A DNA stretch of 64,000 bases from Streptomyces sp. M92 (GCF_028473745.1 NZ_CP101137.1:7137501-7201500), one strand, 5' to 3'. Counted from the stretch's first letter, positions 25,281-33,831 are shown. Numbers and translations: made by a program. Notes: generated by a model not told the origin, from the letters alone.

Positions 25281-28088
25281 CTACCGGTGGGACGTGAACT
25301 CCACGACCTGCTGGTAAGTCGGCCGGTTCTGCCAGCTGATGCCGCCGTGCTTGATGCCGCCGAGGGTGCGGTGGATCACCGAGTCGGCGCACCACTGGTC
25401 GCCCGCCGAACAGTTCTCGTCGCCGGGATAGACCTGGGCGGGCGTCCGGCCGGCCGCCTCCTTCAGGGTGGCGACCAGGGTGTCCCGGCAGGCGGCCAGG
25501 TCGCCGCCGCCGCAGTACTCGCGCGCCAGGGGACCCTTGACGGGTTCGCCGAGCACGGACCGGATGTCCTTGTCGACATAGCTCCACCAGCCGTACTGGA
25601 AGGCGCTGCCGGCGTGGGCGCCGGTCGGGCCGTGGGCGGCGGACGGGGACTCGTCGACGGGCAGGTTGCGGGTGAAAGCCGTGTACAGGTCGGTGCCGAG
25701 GCCCGGCTCGAACTCGGCCTTCACCAGCAGCGGCCACCAGGCGTCCAGGGTGCGGATGGCGTCGGTGTGCGCGTACTTCTTCGAGCCGGCCGACGTCTCC
25801 GTGCGCAGCGAACCCGCCGCGAGCCACGCCTTGAGCCGGTCCACGGCCGTCTTCGCCGCGGGGTCGGTGACCGGCGCCGACTCGATCACCCTCAGCAGGT
25901 CGGGCACCACGTCCTCGGCCCGCAGGTCGGCGAGGCCCGCCTCGGCCATCGCCTTCACCAGCGCGGCCCGGGTGACGCCGCCCTCGGCGACCAGCTTCTT
26001 CACCCGGTCGTCGAGCAGGTTGCCCCGGTGCACGGAGCCGTTGCCCCAGGGGGCGGTGGTGTAGTCCCTGGCCTGCTTGTTGTTCCAGGAGACGTAGTAG
26101 TCCTGGTCCAGGGACTGCGGGTGGGCGGAGGACGGGGTGTAGCGGGCCGTGTTGGCGGCCGGGTCCCAGTCCCGCCACTCGTACGCCGGCTCGGCCAGGA
26201 CCGGGAAGTCGGCGTCGACGCCGTCCGCCCGTACCGGGTTGTCGCCGCTGTTGTAGTACGCGGTGTGCTCGGAGTCGGCGTAGAACCAGTTGAAGGTGTA
26301 GTTGATGTGCCGCACCGCGCTCTGGAAGCGCTCGGGGCTGTTCAGGTACTCCGGGTCGTTGAGCATCTGGAAGCCGATGATCGAGTCGGCCTCGTGCAGG
26401 TACGACGAGCGCAGGGAGGTGTAGGCGACCTTCTTGCCGTCGACGGTGGCGCGGTACTGGACGGGGCCGTACTTGGTGCGCCACACCCGCATCGTGTAGG
26501 AGCCGGCCTCGGTGCCGTCGGCGACGGTGGGCTTCCAGGCGTTCTTGCGCTCGACCTTCTCCATCGGCGTGCAGGTGCCGCGGTAGAGGTAGTGGTGGTC
26601 GTCCTGGCACAGCTCGACCGCGTAGGTGTCGATGATGTCCTGGCCGGAGGTGGTCGCGCTCCACGCGTAGTCCTGGCCGCGGCCGAGTTCGACGTACATG
26701 CTCAGGCCCGCGAAGGAGGCGCCGCGGGCGCTGATGCCGGGGCCCTGGATCTCCTGGAGCATGAGGAGCTGGGGCGCGAAGTATCCGGTCTGCGGGCCGA
26801 AGACGGCGACCGGGTGGCCGCTCGCGGTGTGCTCGCCGCTGACGACCAGGGCGTTGGACATGCCGCGCCGGGCCGAGGAGAGGGCGGCGTCCGCGGCGGT
26901 GGCGGAGGCGCCGGCCGCGCTCGACGCGGCGGCGCTGCCGGTGCGGTCGTGCACCAGGGGTTCCGCCTCGACCGAACCGGGATCGGGCAGGGCGCGGCCC
27001 CGCGGGTTCTCGGGCGGGGTCAGGTACGGGAAGCTGCCGTCCTGCTGGGTGAGGACCGCCTCGGGGTCGTTGCGCTGGCGGAAGGACTCCCAGACCTCGG
27101 TGCCCTCTTCGACGCCGTACTTCTCCTGGGCGGCGAGCAGGGAGAGCGCGTTGGTGACCTCGCCGCCGCCTCCGGAGCCGAAGAGGGAGCCGATGACGGA
27201 CGCGAGCGCGATCAGGTCGGCGCGCTCGAAGTGCTCGATGGTGCCGGCGTTGGTGATGGCGTTCTTGTGGCCGGTCAGGACGTACTCGCCGGGGAAGTAG
27301 CGGCCCTTGTCGGAGGCGTCGATGTAGGCGTTGATGCCGTCGATGTAGGCGTCCACGTCCGCGAGGGCCAGCTTGCCGCGTTCCCCGGCCTTGTCGGCGG
27401 CGCTCTCGATCTGCGCCTCCAGGTCGGCCTCGGTGTACGGGGCGTTGCGCCAGAACTGCTGCTCCAGGCCCTGGTTGGCGGGGGCGCCGCCGGCGAAGGG
27501 GGTCAACTGGCCGCGTCCGACGTGCCGGAAGAGGTCCATCAGCCACAGCCGGTCCTGGGCGGCGGCGTAGCCGGCGCCGAACTCGGTGCCGTAGCGGGTG
27601 GTGCCGGTGATGTGCGGCACACCGGTCTTCTTGTCGCGGACGATGGTCACGTCGTCGCGTCCGGCGGGGCGGACGGTGGAGGCGACCTGGCCCTCGGGGA
27701 CGCCGAAGGAGGCGTCGTTGAAGAAGGTGTTGATCTTGTCGTTGGTCAGGCCGGGGTAGCCGGTGGCGAGGTTCGCGTAGGGCCCGAGCTGGTCCTCGGC
27801 GTGCGCGGGCTGGGTGCCGAACGCCTGGTTGAGGAGGATCTGGGCGAGGGTGGCGTTGCCGTTCTGGCCGGGCGGCAGGATGTCCGAACACTGGCCGCCG
27901 CAGTGGTCGTTCACCGCCGCGGGTGCGGCGGGTGCGGCCGGGGTTTCCGTGTCGGCGGCCATCGCCGGGGAAAGCGGTGACAAAAGGCCGGCGACGAGGG
28001 CGCATATGGACGCGCCCTTCAGGAACCCGTGGAAGCCGCGGGGAGTTCTCAGTCTGTCGAGGGCGTTGCGTGGGGTGCGCCGTGGCAT
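25281..28088 (-). CDS. Secreted penicillin acylase family (S45) N-terminal nucleophile hydrolase
   Basis: A 935-residue exported precursor. It has a long signal peptide (basic N-terminus, hydrophobic core CALVAGLLSPLSPAMA to about residue 44). Alpha-chain region includes VTIVRDKKTGVPHITGTTRYG and GYAAAQDRLWLMDLFRHVGRG. A spacer rich in Ala/Ser precedes the autocleavage site: GMSNALVVSG, giving Ser411 as N-terminal nucleophile of the beta chain. Then HPVAVFGPQTGYFAPQ follows. The family cleaves amide bonds of penicillins, acyl-homoserine lactones or other N-acyl compounds; this larger group is common in Streptomyces with unknown natural substrate. Confidence 0.93.
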   Translation of the reverse strand: MPRRTPRNALDRLRTPRGFHGFLKGASICALVAGLLSPLSPAMAADTETPAAPAAPAAVNDHCGGQCSDILPPGQNGNATLAQILLNQAFGTQPAHAEDQLGPYANLATGYPGLTNDKINTFFNDASFGVPEGQVASTVRPAGRDDVTIVRDKKTGVPHITGTTRYGTEFGAGYAAAQDRLWLMDLFRHVGRGQLTPFAGGAPANQGLEQQFWRNAPYTEADLEAQIESAADKAGERGKLALADVDAYIDGINAYIDASDKGRYFPGEYVLTGHKNAITNAGTIEHFERADLIALASVIGSLFGSGGGGEVTNALSLLAAQEKYGVEEGTEVWESFRQRNDPEAVLTQQDGSFPYLTPPENPRGRALPDPGSVEAEPLVHDRTGSAAASSAAGASATAADAALSSARRGMSNALVVSGEHTASGHPVAVFGPQTGYFAPQLLMLQEIQGPGISARGASFAGLSMYVELGRGQDYAWSATTSGQDIIDTYAVELCQDDHHYLYRGTCTPMEKVERKNAWKPTVADGTEAGSYTMRVWRTKYGPVQYRATVDGKKVAYTSLRSSYLHEADSIIGFQMLNDPEYLNSPERFQSAVRHINYTFNWFYADSEHTAYYNSGDNPVRADGVDADFPVLAEPAYEWRDWDPAANTARYTPSSAHPQSLDQDYYVSWNNKQARDYTTAPWGNGSVHRGNLLDDRVKKLVAEGGVTRAALVKAMAEAGLADLRAEDVVPDLLRVIESAPVTDPAAKTAVDRLKAWLAAGSLRTETSAGSKKYAHTDAIRTLDAWWPLLVKAEFEPGLGTDLYTAFTRNLPVDESPSAAHGPTGAHAGSAFQYGWWSYVDKDIRSVLGEPVKGPLAREYCGGGDLAACRDTLVATLKEAAGRTPAQVYPGDENCSAGDQWCADSVIHRTLGGIKHGGISWQNRPTYQQVVEFTSHR

Positions 28089-28309
28089 GGCAGCTCCTCC
28101 CGACTGGGGGTTGGCCGGACGTTACCGCCGGTATCCCCGAGTTGGAAGATGAACATGCGTCACTTTTCGGAGCGGGTGGATCGGCTTATGAGGGGCATCG
28201 GAAAACGGATGGAGCCGAATCGCCTGTCGATACGTCTATTCGGCGACGTCCGCTGGACGACGCCGAAGTGACCGAAGTACAGGTGCAGGTGTGACGGAGG
28301 TGCAGGGCG
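28089..28309. other. Divergent promoter region, penicillin acylase / zinc-ribbon gene
   Basis: A 220-bp region whose right half (28140-28270) is less GC-rich. A 40-codon frame from 28149 (MNMRHFSERVDRLMRGIGKR) is open but has no ribosome site and AT-richer codons, so I do not call it. No clear operator is seen. Confidence 0.4.
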
Positions 28310-28912
28310 ATGGCCGGTTTCCGGAGTCTCGCGAGACAGGTCCGAGATCCACGGTGCGACCTGGCGCTGCGGCGCTACTCGCTGCGCAAGTGCCTTGAAC
28401 GGTTCGCCCCTTACGGGCACAGGGCGACCTGGGACCATCTGTGCTCGCGGGCCGGGTTCGGCCCGGAGGACCGCTCCCCGGACCCGGCGCGGCTCGTGGC
28501 CGCACTGGAGGAACTGGAGGAGGCGCGGTCGGTGTGGCTGGCCTACGAGGTCGAGTTCGCCGAGCGGCGCAGGAAGGAGAAGCACCACGGGCTGCGCAGG
28601 CCGGGCAGCGTGGACGACTGGCACCGGCTGACCTGGGGCGGTTTCGGGGTCGCCTGGTGCGACGACCCCCGGGTCCACCCCGACGGGCCGCTGGCGGAGG
28701 TGCTGCGCGGGCTCATCTCCGCGCTGGAGCGTGAGCCGGGCTCGGTGTGCCCGGTCTGCGACGGGGAGCGCCTCGTCTGGAAGTACGACCTCGACCACGA
28801 GCCCTCCACGGGCCCCGTCTGCACGGACTGCGGAATCCTCGTTCCGCGGCCCGTCCTCACCCCCGACGCGCTGGCGGACGCCCGGCGGGGACGGTTGCTG
28901 ATGTCGGCGTAG
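28310..28912 (+). CDS. Hypothetical protein with C-terminal zinc ribbon
   Basis: A 200-residue protein not assignable to a known family. It starts at ATG 28310 with GGAGG ten bases upstream. Residues 1-145 are mostly helical and charged (LEELEEARSVWLAYEVEFAERRRKEKHHG), with the aromatic patch WHRLTWGGFGVAWCDD. Residues 148-182 form a four-cysteine zinc ribbon: CPVC, 21 residues, CTDCG. There is no signal peptide. The helical body plus ribbon suggests a nucleic acid- or protein-contact role, but I infer no function. A hairpin terminator follows. Confidence 0.82.
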   Translation: MAGFRSLARQVRDPRCDLALRRYSLRKCLERFAPYGHRATWDHLCSRAGFGPEDRSPDPARLVAALEELEEARSVWLAYEVEFAERRRKEKHHGLRRPGSVDDWHRLTWGGFGVAWCDDPRVHPDGPLAEVLRGLISALEREPGSVCPVCDGERLVWKYDLDHEPSTGPVCTDCGILVPRPVLTPDALADARRGRLLMSA

Positions 28913-28919
28913 CCGGCCC

Positions 28920-28947
28920 GGGGGTGCGCTGGGGATGCCGCACCCCC
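28920..28947 (+). terminator. Terminator after zinc-ribbon gene
   Basis: A 9-bp perfect stem GGGGGTGCG / CGCACCCCC encloses a 10-base loop just past the stop codon; soxR converges from the other side. Confidence 0.6.
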
Positions 28948-28986
28948 GACGGCACGCGTCGTGGCCGTACGGATGTCACCGCGCGG

Positions 28987-29505
28987 TCAGTCGCAGCACT
29001 CCGTCTCCGGCTCCCGGGCGCGGCTCGCGGACTTGGGGGCCGCGGTGTCGCGGCGCTCCACCAGCAGACGGGAACCGGTGAGGCGTTCGCCGAAGACGTC
29101 GTCGGGGTTGGACAGGACGCAGGTGTCGAGGGACAGGCAGCCGCAGCCGATGCAGTCGGTGAGGTGGTCGCGCAGACGGTTCAGCTGCTTGATGCGTTCG
29201 TCCAGTTCGGAGCGCCAGGACGCGGAGAGCCGGGCCCAGTCCTCCTCGGTGGGCGTGCGCTCCTCCGGCAGTTCGGCGAGCGCCTCGCGGATCGTGGCGA
29301 GCGGGATGCCCACGCGCTGGGCCGCGCGCACGAAGGCGACCCGGCGCAGCGCGTCCCGGCTGAAGCGGCGCTGGTTGCCGGAGGTGCGGCGACTGGTGAT
29401 CAGGCCCTTGGACTCGTAGAAGTGCAGGGCCGAGACGGCGGCGCCGCTGCGCGCGGCGAGCTGGCCGACCGTGAGCTCGTGGATCTTCTCGGGAATCTGA
29501 GGCAC
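28987..29505 (-). CDS. soxR: Redox-sensing regulator SoxR
   Basis: A 172-residue MerR-family activator. It has the DNA-binding winged helix at residues 11-80 (LTVGQLAARSGAAVSALHFY, QRRFSRDALRRVAFVRAAQ), a dimerisation helix (WRSELDERIKQLNRLRDHL), and the [2Fe-2S] site CIGCGCLSLDTC with Cys118, 121, 123 and 129, which defines SoxR. In Streptomyces SoxR responds to redox-active antibiotics such as actinorhodin rather than to general superoxide stress. It is divergent from maoC. No SoxR box was recognised in its own promoter. Confidence 0.95.
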   Translation of the reverse strand: MPQIPEKIHELTVGQLAARSGAAVSALHFYESKGLITSRRTSGNQRRFSRDALRRVAFVRAAQRVGIPLATIREALAELPEERTPTEEDWARLSASWRSELDERIKQLNRLRDHLTDCIGCGCLSLDTCVLSNPDDVFGERLTGSRLLVERRDTAAPKSASRAREPETECCD

Positions 29506-29580
29506 TCCTCAGACCCTACCGACCCGCTCACCCGCCCGGACACCTCCGGTCCGTTGACAGGGACCTCGCAGGCGACCATG

Positions 29581-29596
29581 CTAAGCAGTTGCTTAG
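29581..29596. promoter_or_regulatory. TetR-type operator CTAAGCA-GT-TGCTTAG
   Basis: This is a perfect 7+2+7 palindrome 40 bp before the maoC start. A related site lies before the TetR gene that converges on maoC (30794-30810). Confidence 0.65.
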
Positions 29597-29635
29597 AGTC
29601 GGGCACAGAGGTCGAGCGAGCAGAGAGGCCGGGAC

Positions 29636-30097
29636 ATGGCAGAGCCGAGGATCTTCACATCCGCCGACGAGGTGAAGGCGGCGGTGGGCGAGCAGCTGGG
29701 GTACACCGACTGGCTGGACGTCGACCAGAAGCGGATCGACCTGTTCGCCGAGGCGACCGGCGACCACCAGTGGATCCACGTGGACCCGGAGAAGGCCGCC
29801 GCCGGACCGTTCGGCACCACCATCGCCCACGGCTACCTGACGCTGTCCCTGCTCCCGCTCTTCGGGCCGCAGCTGATCAGCGTCGAGGGCGTGAAGATGG
29901 GCGTCAACTACGGCACCAACAAGGTCCGCTTCCCCTCCCCCGTCCCCGTCGGCTCGCGCCTGCGCGCCACGGCGACGATCACCGGGGTCGAGGACGTCAA
30001 GGGCGGCATCCAGGTGGCCGTCGCCTTCACCGTGGAGCGCGAGGGCGGCGACAAGCCGGTGTGCGTCGCCGAGTCCGTCTCCCGGTACTACCTCTGA
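29636..30097 (+). CDS. MaoC family enoyl-CoA hydratase-like protein
   Basis: A 153-residue hot-dog fold protein. The MaoC hydratase motif FAEATGDHQWIHVDPEKAAAGPFGTTIAHG contains the catalytic Asp/His pair, followed by LISVEGVKMGVNYGTNKVRFPSPVPVG. It would hydrate (R)-specific enoyl-CoA thioesters in fatty acid or polyketide-type metabolism. It ends one base before the end of the TetR gene on the other strand and has a TetR-type operator in its promoter, so it is a probable target of that regulator. Confidence 0.92.
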   Translation: MAEPRIFTSADEVKAAVGEQLGYTDWLDVDQKRIDLFAEATGDHQWIHVDPEKAAAGPFGTTIAHGYLTLSLLPLFGPQLISVEGVKMGVNYGTNKVRFPSPVPVGSRLRATATITGVEDVKGGIQVAVAFTVEREGGDKPVCVAESVSRYYL

Positions 30098-30098
30098 G

Positions 30099-30746
30099 CT
30101 ACCGCCCCTGAGCGGCGCCGGACGGTTCGGCGCCCACCATGCGCAGTACGAGGTCGGCGTAGAGGGCGCCGACCTCGTCGGGCGTGCGCGGACCGTTCAC
30201 GTTGAACCAGCGGGCGACGTCGATGCAGAGCGACAGCACGGCCAGCGTCGTGCCCTTGACGTCCGGCACGTCGAACTCGCCCGTCGCCACGCCGTCCTCG
30301 ATGATGCCGCGCACGGCGGCGTCGCACTGCCGGCGCAGGGCGAGGATCTCGTCGCGGGCCTCGGGGCCGAGCGCGTCCAGCTCGTACTGCACCACCCGCG
30401 CGGTCGTGCGCCGCCCGGCGTGCCAGCGCACGAAGGAGCTCACGGCGTCGGCGAGCCGCTCGGTGGCGCCGCCCTCGCCCTGGGCCGCGGTCCGCAGGAT
30501 GGCGACCGCCCGGTCGTGACCGATCCTGCTGATGCGGTGGAGCAGCTCTTCCTTGGTCTTGTAGTGGATGTAGAGCGCGGCCGGGCTCATGCCGGCCCGC
30601 CCGGCGATGTCGCGGGTCGTGGTCGCGTGGTACCCGCGCTCGGCGAAGGCCTCCACCGCGGCGACCAGGAGCCGCCGGGCCGCGTCCGGGGTGACCTCTT
30701 CCCACGGCTCGATGTCGCCGCCCGTCGTCTCGGCCGCCGTACTCAT
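30099..30746 (-). CDS. TetR family regulator (probable maoC regulator)
   Basis: A 215-residue regulator. Helix-turn-helix residues about 28-70 read AFAERGYHATTTRDIAGRAG then MSPAALYIHYKTKEELLHRI. The C-terminal domain includes HAGRRTTARVVQYELDALGP and LSLCIDVARWFNVNGPRTPD, a pattern seen in regulators of acyl-CoA metabolism. It is convergent with maoC. The palindromes CTAAGCA-N2-TGCTTAG (before maoC) and TAAGCG-N2-CGCTCA (before this gene) are likely both its sites, making it autoregulatory. The ligand is unknown. Confidence 0.9.
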   Translation of the reverse strand: MSTAAETTGGDIEPWEEVTPDAARRLLVAAVEAFAERGYHATTTRDIAGRAGMSPAALYIHYKTKEELLHRISRIGHDRAVAILRTAAQGEGGATERLADAVSSFVRWHAGRRTTARVVQYELDALGPEARDEILALRRQCDAAVRGIIEDGVATGEFDVPDVKGTTLAVLSLCIDVARWFNVNGPRTPDEVGALYADLVLRMVGAEPSGAAQGR

Positions 30747-30793
30747 CGCTTGTTCGCCCCTCTCGGTGACAGGAGCACCACCATACCGTCGAG

Positions 30794-30810
30794 TATGAGC
30801 GGTCGCTTAG
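30794..30810. promoter_or_regulatory. Autoregulatory TetR-type operator
   Basis: On the minus strand CTAAGCGACCGCTCATA lies about 50 bp before the TetR start. It matches the maoC site at 29581 in the CTAAGC-N4-GCT core. Confidence 0.55.
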
Positions 30811-31121
30811 GGGCGCTGCTGCGCCGGGGCACCGCCCGGCTTGTGGAAGGGGTCGTGCTCGACGAGGATCTTGTCCAGTCGCGCCTGGTCCACCCGGCTG
30901 ACGATCTGGCCGACCTCCTGGCGGTCCCGGATGATCTTGGCGAGGGTGAAGGCCGAGGTGACCAGGTACAGGACGGCGATGGCGAGGAACGCGCGCACCC
31001 ACGGGTCCGCCTCGAGCTGGTAGATGCCGATGGCGGTGGCGGCCATGGCGACCGCGAACGACGCGACGGCCTGCCCGTAGAAGGCCGCCGTGCTCTGCTG
31101 CTTGACCGGTGTGTCACTCAT
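30807..31121 (-). CDS. YiaA/YiaB two-helix membrane protein
   Basis: A 104-residue protein. After a short polar start (MSDTPVKQQSTAAFYGQ) come two membrane helices, AVASFAVAMAATAIGIYQL and WVRAFLAIAVLYLVTSAFTL, then the conserved AKIIRDRQEV. This matches the YiaA/B two-helix domain. The charged C-terminal 40 residues face the cytoplasm. The start is ATG 31121; a longer frame is possible. Function is unknown in all bacteria. The end of the gene reaches the TetR operator at 30794-30810. Confidence 0.88.
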   Translation of the reverse strand: MSDTPVKQQSTAAFYGQAVASFAVAMAATAIGIYQLEADPWVRAFLAIAVLYLVTSAFTLAKIIRDRQEVGQIVSRVDQARLDKILVEHDPFHKPGGAPAQQRP

Positions 31122-31203
31122 GGGAAAAGGATCGGCGGATGTGGTCCGGGCCACATCCGCCGACGTACTCAGTTCTCGTACTCAGGAGTCCCCTACCGGG
31201 CGC

Positions 31204-32355
31204 TCAGAAGGCCGAAACCCCGGTCAGCGCCCGCCCGATGACGAGTTTCTGGATCTGGCTGGTGCCCTCGTAGAGGGTCATCACGCGCGCGTCGCGCAGC
31301 AGCTTGCCGGCCGGGTACTCGTCGATGTAGCCGTACCCGCCGAAGACCTGGAGGGCGTTGTTGGCGGCGCGGACGGCGGCCTCCGAGGCGAAGAGCTTGG
31401 CCTTGGAGGACTCGACGGTGAAGGGCCGGCCCCGGTCGATCAGGTCGGCGACGCGCCAGGTCAGCAGCCGGGCCGCGTCCACGTCGAGGGCGATGTCGCT
31501 GATCAGTTCCTGGACGAGCTGGTGGTGGGCGATGGTCTTCCCGAACTGCTCGCGCTCCCCCGCGTACTTCACGGCCGCGTCCAGCGCGGCCTGGGCTATG
31601 CCGACGCAGCCCGCCGCGACCGACATCCGCCCCTTGGCGAGGGCCGACATGGCGACCGAGAAGCCCTTGCCCTCGGGGGCGAGCATCGCGGAGGCGGGGA
31701 CGCGGACGTCCTCCAGGACGAGTTCGGCGGTGGCCTGGCCGCGCAGCCCGAGTTTGCCGTGGACGGTGCGGCGGGTCAGGCCGGGCGTGTCGGTGGGCAC
31801 CAGGAAGGCGGAGACACCCTTGTGGCCGGGGGCGTCGGTGGACCGGGCGAAGAGCAGCACCACGTCGGCCCAGGTGCCGTTGGTGATGAACATCTTGGTG
31901 CCGTTGATGACGTAGTCGTCGCCGTCGCGCACCGCGCGGGTGGCCAGGTTCCCGGCGTCCGACCCCGTGCCGGGCTCGGTCAGCCCGAAGCAGCCGACGT
32001 ACTCGCCGCTGGTGAGCCCCGGCAGCCAGCGCCGCTTCTGCTCCTCGTCGCCCCAGGCGGCGACGGTCTTGGCGACCAGGCCGAGGGAGACGGAGACGAT
32101 GCCGCGCACGGAACTGTCGCCCCGGCCCAGCTCCTCCGTCACCAGGCAGTAGGCGAGGTGGTCGCCGCCGGAGCCGCCGTACTCCTCGTCGACGGTCAGC
32201 CCGAGGAAGCCGACCTCGCCGAGCTTCTTCACGATCGCCCGGTCGACCTCCTCGGCCCGGTCCCAGGCGACCACGTGGGGGGCGATCTCGCGCTCCACGA
32301 AGTCCCGGGCGAGCTGCCGTACGGCGGTCTGCTCCTCGCTGAGCTCCAGGTTCAC
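31204..32355 (-). CDS. Acyl-CoA dehydrogenase
   Basis: A 383-residue FAD enzyme with all ACAD regions: YGGSGGDHLAYCLVTEELG, CFGLTEPGTGSDAGNLATRA, KMFITNGTWADVVLLFARS, REQFGKTIAHHQLVQ and the C-terminal QVFGGYGYIDEYPAGKLLRDARVMTLYEGTSQIQ containing the catalytic Glu. I choose GTG 32355 (VNLELSEEQ) because GGAGG lies about 9 bases upstream and family members start there; GTG 32364 is also possible. It is divergent from a TetR gene, with a shared operator between. Confidence 0.94.
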   Translation of the reverse strand: MNLELSEEQTAVRQLARDFVEREIAPHVVAWDRAEEVDRAIVKKLGEVGFLGLTVDEEYGGSGGDHLAYCLVTEELGRGDSSVRGIVSVSLGLVAKTVAAWGDEEQKRRWLPGLTSGEYVGCFGLTEPGTGSDAGNLATRAVRDGDDYVINGTKMFITNGTWADVVLLFARSTDAPGHKGVSAFLVPTDTPGLTRRTVHGKLGLRGQATAELVLEDVRVPASAMLAPEGKGFSVAMSALAKGRMSVAAGCVGIAQAALDAAVKYAGEREQFGKTIAHHQLVQELISDIALDVDAARLLTWRVADLIDRGRPFTVESSKAKLFASEAAVRAANNALQVFGGYGYIDEYPAGKLLRDARVMTLYEGTSQIQKLVIGRALTGVSAF

Positions 32356-32389
32356 CGCATCCACCCCTCCACTTGAAAGCCGTACATTT

Positions 32390-32408
32390 AAATTAGCACT
32401 GCTAGTTT
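32390..32408. promoter_or_regulatory. TetR operator AAATTAGC-ACT-GCTAGTTT
   Basis: A 19-bp palindrome with one mismatch, centred between the divergent acyl-CoA dehydrogenase and TetR genes. An almost identical site stands before the aldehyde dehydrogenase at 37624-37642. Confidence 0.7.
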
Positions 32409-32434
32409 CCAGTCGCAGCCCTACTATGTGCGCC

Positions 32435-33076
32435 ATGGCCCGACCGCGCAAGCCCCTGCTCAGCACCGACCGGATCGTCGAGACGGCCCGCGCGCTGGTG
32501 GACGCGGAGGGCCTCGCGGCCGTCTCCACCCGCCGGCTCGCGGCGGAGCTGGGGGTCAGCGGCCCCTCGCTCTACAACCATTTCCGCACCAAGGACGAGA
32601 TCCTGGAGGCCGTCGCCGACTCGGTGAGCGCCCAGGTCGACCTGTCGATGTTCGAGGACGGCCGGGACTGGCGGACCGCGCTGCACGACTGGGCCGTCTC
32701 CTACCGGGCGGCCCTGCGCGACCACCCGAACGTCGTCCCGGTCCTGGCCCACGGCCCCGGCCGCCGGCCGGCCGCGCTGCACCTCGCGGACGCCGTCTAC
32801 GGCGCGATGGTCCGTGCGGGCTGGCCGCCGGCCCAGGCCACCTCCATCGGCGCGCTGATGCGGTACTTCGTCATGGGGTCCGCGCTCGGCTCCTTCGCCC
32901 GGGGCTTCCCCGACGACGCGAGCGCCTACGATCCGGCCGACTATCCGCACCTGGGAAAGGCCCACCTCCTGGCCGAGCAGCAGGAGAAGATCGACGAGCG
33001 GGCCTTCGAGACCGGGCTGACGGCGCTGCTGGACGGGCTGGCGCAGCAGTACGCGCAGGTGGCTCGGGGTATCTGA
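32435..33076 (+). CDS. TetR family regulator
   Basis: A 213-residue regulator: MARPRKPLLSTDRIVETARALVDAEG, then the helix-turn-helix VSTRRLAAELGVSGPSLYNH with FRTKDEILEAV. The C-terminal part (LMRYFVMGSALGSFARGFPDDASAYDPADYPHL) matches the TetR_C group with a long hydrophobic pocket. ATG 32435 is preferred over ATG 32426. It is divergent from the acyl-CoA dehydrogenase; the 32390 palindrome overlaps both promoters. The matching palindrome before the aldehyde/alcohol dehydrogenase genes extends its probable regulon. Confidence 0.92.
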   Translation: MARPRKPLLSTDRIVETARALVDAEGLAAVSTRRLAAELGVSGPSLYNHFRTKDEILEAVADSVSAQVDLSMFEDGRDWRTALHDWAVSYRAALRDHPNVVPVLAHGPGRRPAALHLADAVYGAMVRAGWPPAQATSIGALMRYFVMGSALGSFARGFPDDASAYDPADYPHLGKAHLLAEQQEKIDERAFETGLTALLDGLAQQYAQVARGI

Positions 33077-33123
33077 GGACACTTCGGCGACCGCCGAACC
33101 GTGCCTACCGCATCCTTGGACGC

Positions 33124-33831
33124 ATGACCGTGAAGGACGCCGGGGCCCCCGGACTCGCGCGGCTGGCCGCTCTGATCGCCGACGAGACCAGGGCCGCCTG
33201 CCTGCTGGCCCTGCTCGACGGGCGGGCGTGGACCGCCGGTGAGCTGGCCCGGCACGCCGGAGTGGCCGCCTCCACGCTCAGCGAGCACCTGGGCAAGCTC
33301 GTCGCGGGCGGGCTGCTGGCCGAGGAGCGGCAGGGGCGGCACCGGTACGTGCGGCTGGCCGACGAGCGGGTCGCCCAACTGGTGGAGGACCTGGCCGCGC
33401 AGGTGGCGCCCGGGGCTCGGCGTCCGCGCACCCTGCGGGCGGCGAGCGCCGGGTCGGCGATGGCCCGGGGCCGCACCTGCTACGACCATCTCGCCGGGCG
33501 GCTCGGGATCGCGGTCACCGACGCGCTGACCGGGCGCGGACTGCTGCGCCAGGACACCGGCTTCGCGCTCACGGACGCGGGGCTCGGCTGGTTCGGGACC
33601 GCCGGGATCGTCCTGAAGCGCACCGGTCGCCGGCCGCTGGCCCGGGCCTGCCTCGACTGGACCGAACGCCGCCCCCACCTCGCGGGCGTCGCGGGCGCGG
33701 CCCTGTGCCGGCACGCCCTGGAGTCGGGCTGGTGCGTGCGCATCGGCTCCGAGCGGGCGGTGAAGGTGACGCCGGCGGGCGAGGAGGCGCTGTCCGGGTT
33801 GCTGGGCATCGACCCGGTCTCGCTGCGCTGA
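33124..33831 (+). CDS. ArsR-type winged-helix regulator
   Basis: A 235-residue regulator. Residues 10-85 form an ArsR/SmtB-like winged helix (LARLAALIADETRAACLLAL, GELARHAGVAASTLSEHLGK, ERQGRHRYVRLAD). The long C-terminal part (CYDHLAGRLGIAVTDALTGRG, FALTDAGLGWFG, TPAGEEALSGLLGI) is typical of the actinobacterial two-domain ArsR group. No metal-binding Cys pair is seen in the recognition helix, so it is probably not a metal sensor. It follows TetR by 47 bp on the same strand and precedes an EamA exporter, which it may control. Confidence 0.88.
   Translation: MTVKDAGAPGLARLAALIADETRAACLLALLDGRAWTAGELARHAGVAASTLSEHLGKLVAGGLLAEERQGRHRYVRLADERVAQLVEDLAAQVAPGARRPRTLRAASAGSAMARGRTCYDHLAGRLGIAVTDALTGRGLLRQDTGFALTDAGLGWFGTAGIVLKRTGRRPLARACLDWTERRPHLAGVAGAALCRHALESGWCVRIGSERAVKVTPAGEEALSGLLGIDPVSLR

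Noticed and set aside
23926..28005. A 1359-codon open frame on the minus strand and a 1058-codon frame on the plus strand across the penicillin acylase region
   Set aside because: Both are Arg/Ala/Gly-rich shadows of the real genes, caused by high GC; they contain no domain and run through intergenic DNA.
28149..28271. A 40-codon frame (MNMRHFSERVDRLMRGIGKR...)
   Set aside because: No ribosome site, AT-richer codons than neighbours and a position within a divergent promoter region. I could not support it as a gene.
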